From Spartobacteria bacterium (GTDB lineage Bacteria > Verrucomicrobiota > Verrucomicrobiae > Chthoniobacterales > UBA6821), in assembly GCA_003136515.1 (NCBI GenBank), contig PLEU01000175.1:7423-15215 (forward strand): a stretch of DNA of 7,793 nucleotides, given 5' to 3'. Positions 5,984 through 7,793 of this stretch are shown one piece after another. Under the pieces are notes generated by a model. The model made no database searches. It had not been told where the DNA came from and saw only the letters and a list, made by a program, of their open reading frames with translations. A program made the translations under genes and the position numbers. Position 1 is the first letter of the stretch. The number at the start of each line of letters is the position of its first letter.

Positions 5984-6481
5984 CTATGTTGAAGTTTTTT
6001 CGGATACCATTTTCCGTCTTCGTTCCATGCGCAACCTCATGAGTGTAAGGACGACTGCGTAGGAAATCAGAGCGCAGGGAATGGCGATCACGATGCCCCC
6101 CACAGCAAGGGGCAGGCCAATGTCGACGAAGTTGTTCCATTGGAAAATTTCGGAGGGCTTGAAATCGCCACGATGGAGCTTGGGGGCAAAATGATGGGGA
6201 TTACTCAGGATCCAGTAACCGAGTTGGAATTGATAACGGAGAATGAGAGGCCAGATCGGCAGAAGGATGTCGTGTAGGGAGACCCCAATTACGGAGGCTA
6301 CGATACTGCATCTTGTGAAGGCAGCAACCCCCATCGCACAGAGCGTCTTGAGACCATAGATGGGTATGAATGAGAAGAAGACTCCGATGGCCGTGCCACC
6401 AGCCACCGAGTGCGGGGCATCCTTGGCATCCAGAAGATCTCTGATTTTTTGCAGATATTGGCTGATGTGGTAACGGATCAT
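5984..6481 (-). CDS. DUF2062 family membrane protein
   Basis: Protein of 165 aa from ATG 6479-6481. The region from about residue 28, HSVAGGTAIGVFFSFIPIYGLKTL, is typical of DUF2062, in which an A-x-G-x-(A/F)-x-G-x-F-x-x-(F/I)-x-P hydrophobic segment precedes a second helix. I see two N-terminal hydrophobic segments (about 30-75) and a long hydrophobic stretch near 125-150, followed by a basic tail (RLRMERRRKM) that is probably cytoplasmic. The family's function is unknown; members are often found near lipid or glycan genes. The reading frame stays open far upstream, to 6799, but that extension overlaps the M29 gene and is low-complexity shadow sequence, so I start at 6481. It lies 52 bases after the peptidase stop codon on the same strand, so a two-gene operon is likely. 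No SD is visible. Confidence 0.8.
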   Translation of the reverse strand: MIRYHISQYLQKIRDLLDAKDAPHSVAGGTAIGVFFSFIPIYGLKTLCAMGVAAFTRCSIVASVIGVSLHDILLPIWPLILRYQFQLGYWILSNPHHFAPKLHRGDFKPSEIFQWNNFVDIGLPLAVGGIVIAIPCALISYAVVLTLMRLRMERRRKMVSEKTST

Positions 6482-6533
6482 GAGAAGGGTTATCTGCGGC
6501 AGATTTGCTGAGCAACTGGGAGCCAAATCCGCT

Positions 6534-7679
6534 TTAACCCCGGACCGGAGGCTTTTCCCCGGACGGCCTGCGCAGCAGGTATTCTGGATTGAGGGCCTGA
6601 AGAGCACGAGGCACAAATAACCCATCCTTGCGGATAAGTTTTCCGTCAAACCATACCTCGCCACCACCATAATCCTTGCGCTGGATGCAGACCATATCCC
6701 AGTGAACCGAGCTTTTGTTCCCGTTGCCGGCCACTTCATACGCCTGTCCGGGCGTGAAATGGAAGGAACCGGCAATCTTTTCATCAAAGAGAATGTCACG
6801 CATAGGGTGGAGAATGTGGGGATTGAAACCGAGAGAGAATTCGCCGATGAAGCGTGCTCCGGCGTCGGTATCTAGTATCTCATTGAGCTCCTTCGTGTGA
6901 TTGGCTTCGGCTTTCACGATGCGTCCCTTGGAGAATTCCAGATGGACCTGATCAAAGGCGATTCCCCGTCCGAGCGTGGGAGCATTGAAAGTCACATGCC
7001 CTTCGACAGAGTCCTTCACCGGGCAGCTGAAGACCTCACCGTCGGGAATGTTGTGTTCCCCGCCGCAGACTACCGATCCGATGCCCTTGATGCTGAAGTG
7101 GAGGTCGGTGCCCGGCCCCTTGATATGAACGTGATCTGTGCGATCCATGAGGGTCTTCAGGGCCTTCATGCCGGGGATCATCCTGCCGTAGTCGAGGGTG
7201 CACACCTCGAAGAAAAACCGGCCAAAGGCTTCCGTGCTCATCTGCGCCTGTTGTGCCATCGAGGGGGTCGGCCAGCGGAGGACGACCCAGCGGGTCTTGT
7301 TGATACGGTAGTCGAGAGCGGGACGAAGCTTCGACGACAGAAGCGCGATCTTCTCCTGTGGGACATCGGACATTTCGGAGATGTTGTGGGAACCGCGCAC
7401 GGCAATGTAGGCCTGCATTTTTTTTAGCCGAGCTAGGTCCATGGTCGCCATCATTTCTGCCTGCGATGAGGTGACTCCCAGGGCCAGTTCCCTGCCGATG
7501 CGGTTTGAATGTATCAGGACGAAGGGCTCGGCTTTGGCAACGCGGACAGCACGGATCAGAGCGACCACGAAATCTTCTGGTGTTTCGGAGACATCAATGA
7601 GAACGCGTTCGCCGGCTCTGAGTTTCGTTGAATGCCTAGTGAGGACTTTGGCGAGGGAGTCGTAACGTGGATCGGACAT
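6534..7679 (-). CDS. M29 family metalloaminopeptidase (AmpS/AmpT/PepS type)
   Basis: Di-metal exopeptidase that removes N-terminal residues from peptides; cytoplasmic, no signal peptide. The product has 381 aa. Metal and catalytic residues of the M29 family are all in place: Glu215 in [10 protein letters not shown], Glu280 in [12 protein letters not shown], His307 in [12 protein letters not shown] with Tyr314 seven residues on, and His326 and Asp328 in SSVHWDMV. The spacing matches T. thermophilus AmpT. The N-terminal half ([23 protein letters not shown]) is the usual variable domain of the family. I start at ATG 7677-7679 ([10 protein letters not shown]), which matches family N-termini; the TTG at 7712 would add 11 residues and overlap the divergent gene. 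No SD is visible. The C-terminal tail ([12 protein letters not shown]) is disordered in appearance. It is the first gene of a probable operon with the DUF2062 gene. Confidence 0.93.
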   Translation of the reverse strand: MSDPRYDSLAKVLTRHSTKLRAGERVLIDVSETPEDFVVALIRAVRVAKAEPFVLIHSNRIGRELALGVTSSQAEMMATMDLARLKKMQAYIAVRGSHNISEMSDVPQEKIALLSSKLRPALDYRINKTRWVVLRWPTPSMAQQAQMSTEAFGRFFFEVCTLDYGRMIPGMKALKTLMDRTDHVHIKGPGTDLHFSIKGIGSVVCGGEHNIPDGEVFSCPVKDSVEGHVTFNAPTLGRGIAFDQVHLEFSKGRIVKAEANHTKELNEILDTDAGARFIGEFSLGFNPHILHPMRDILFDEKIAGSFHFTPGQAYEVAGNGNKSSVHWDMVCIQRKDYGGGEVWFDGKLIRKDGLFVPRALQALNPEYLLRRPSGEKPPVRG

Positions 7680-7715
7680 GGGATACAGATGATGAGGGAG
7701 GAGCTGTAACAATGA

Positions 7716-7793
7716 ATGCCAGATTTTTACTTAAGCAAGGTGATTCAAGTGGAGAGGTTTTCCCTATTGAGCCATGAGATTGCCCGGGAAAAA
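7716..7793 (+). CDS. 5' end of an unidentified gene, cut by the right edge
   Basis: A strong SD sequence (AGGGAGGAG, 7695-7703) precedes two overlapping ATGs at 7712 and 7716. The frame from 7716 stays open for all 26 codons to the window edge ([15 protein letters not shown] then [11 protein letters not shown]); I recognise no family. The frame from 7712 is better spaced from the SD (8 versus 12 bases) but stops with TGA at 7775-7777 after 21 codons; its sequence ([16 protein letters not shown]) loosely resembles the first strands of an FHA domain. So this is either a real gene starting at 7716, a short leader peptide, or an FHA gene broken by a frameshift. It diverges from the M29 gene with only about 32-36 bases between start codons, so its promoter would have to lie within the M29 coding sequence. 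Confidence 0.35.
   Translation, partial: MPDFYLSKVIQVERFSLLSHEIAREK

Noticed and set aside
6482..6799. N-terminal extension of the DUF2062 frame
   Set aside because: The extra 106 codons overlap the end of the M29 aminopeptidase in another frame and show no domain character. The DUF2062 homology begins after the ATG at 6481.

Overview
The window reads as a bacterial chromosome segment made mostly of housekeeping and cell-envelope genes. There is no sign of a phage, transposon, CRISPR array or plasmid backbone. The best guess at origin is a Verrucomicrobia-type (PVC group) Gram-negative. Three things suggest this: an LpxH-type metallophosphoesterase of the 'GDWVES' subfamily, a stand-alone NusG/RfaH-like protein whose FCP..RF and FPGYLF region resembles verrucomicrobial NusG paralogues, and a 34-residue bS22/mS38-like ribosomal peptide. 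Almost no start codon has a good Shine-Dalgarno (SD) sequence. The taxonomic call is an inference from memory of protein families, not from a search.

Left part (1-1327). Two minus-strand genes run toward the left edge: a COG2908 (LpxH-like) phosphoesterase at 347-1198, then panD (aspartate 1-decarboxylase, pantothenate pathway), which is cut by the window edge. A divergent intergenic region at 1199-1327 separates them from a plus-strand NusG paralogue at 1328-1894.

Middle (1895-4773). A weak hairpin follows nusG. Then comes purD (GAR synthetase, de novo purine synthesis) on the plus strand. After a 248-base gap, two minus-strand genes converge on it: long-form hisG (first step of histidine synthesis), followed 38 bases downstream by the 34-codon bS22/mS38-like gene. 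That small gene is easily missed by gene callers. hisG diverges from the next plus-strand gene, and a G6/C6 inverted repeat lies directly before its start codon.

Right part (4774-7793). A polytopic membrane protein with GT-C glycosyltransferase features (plus strand) converges on a DUF2062 membrane protein (minus strand). The DUF2062 gene lies 52 bases downstream of, and is probably co-transcribed with, an M29-family metalloaminopeptidase. At the right edge a plus-strand reading frame begins behind the best SD sequence of the window and runs off the end.

The genes do not form one pathway. The pieces are cofactor (panD), purine (purD) and histidine (hisG) synthesis, lipid A or envelope functions (LpxH-like, GT-C, possibly NusG-like and DUF2062), peptide turnover (M29) and the ribosome (bS22-like). 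I found no convincing novel multi-gene system. The items most worth a second look are the tiny ribosomal gene, the orphan NusG paralogue, the near absence of SD sequences, and the gene at the right edge.
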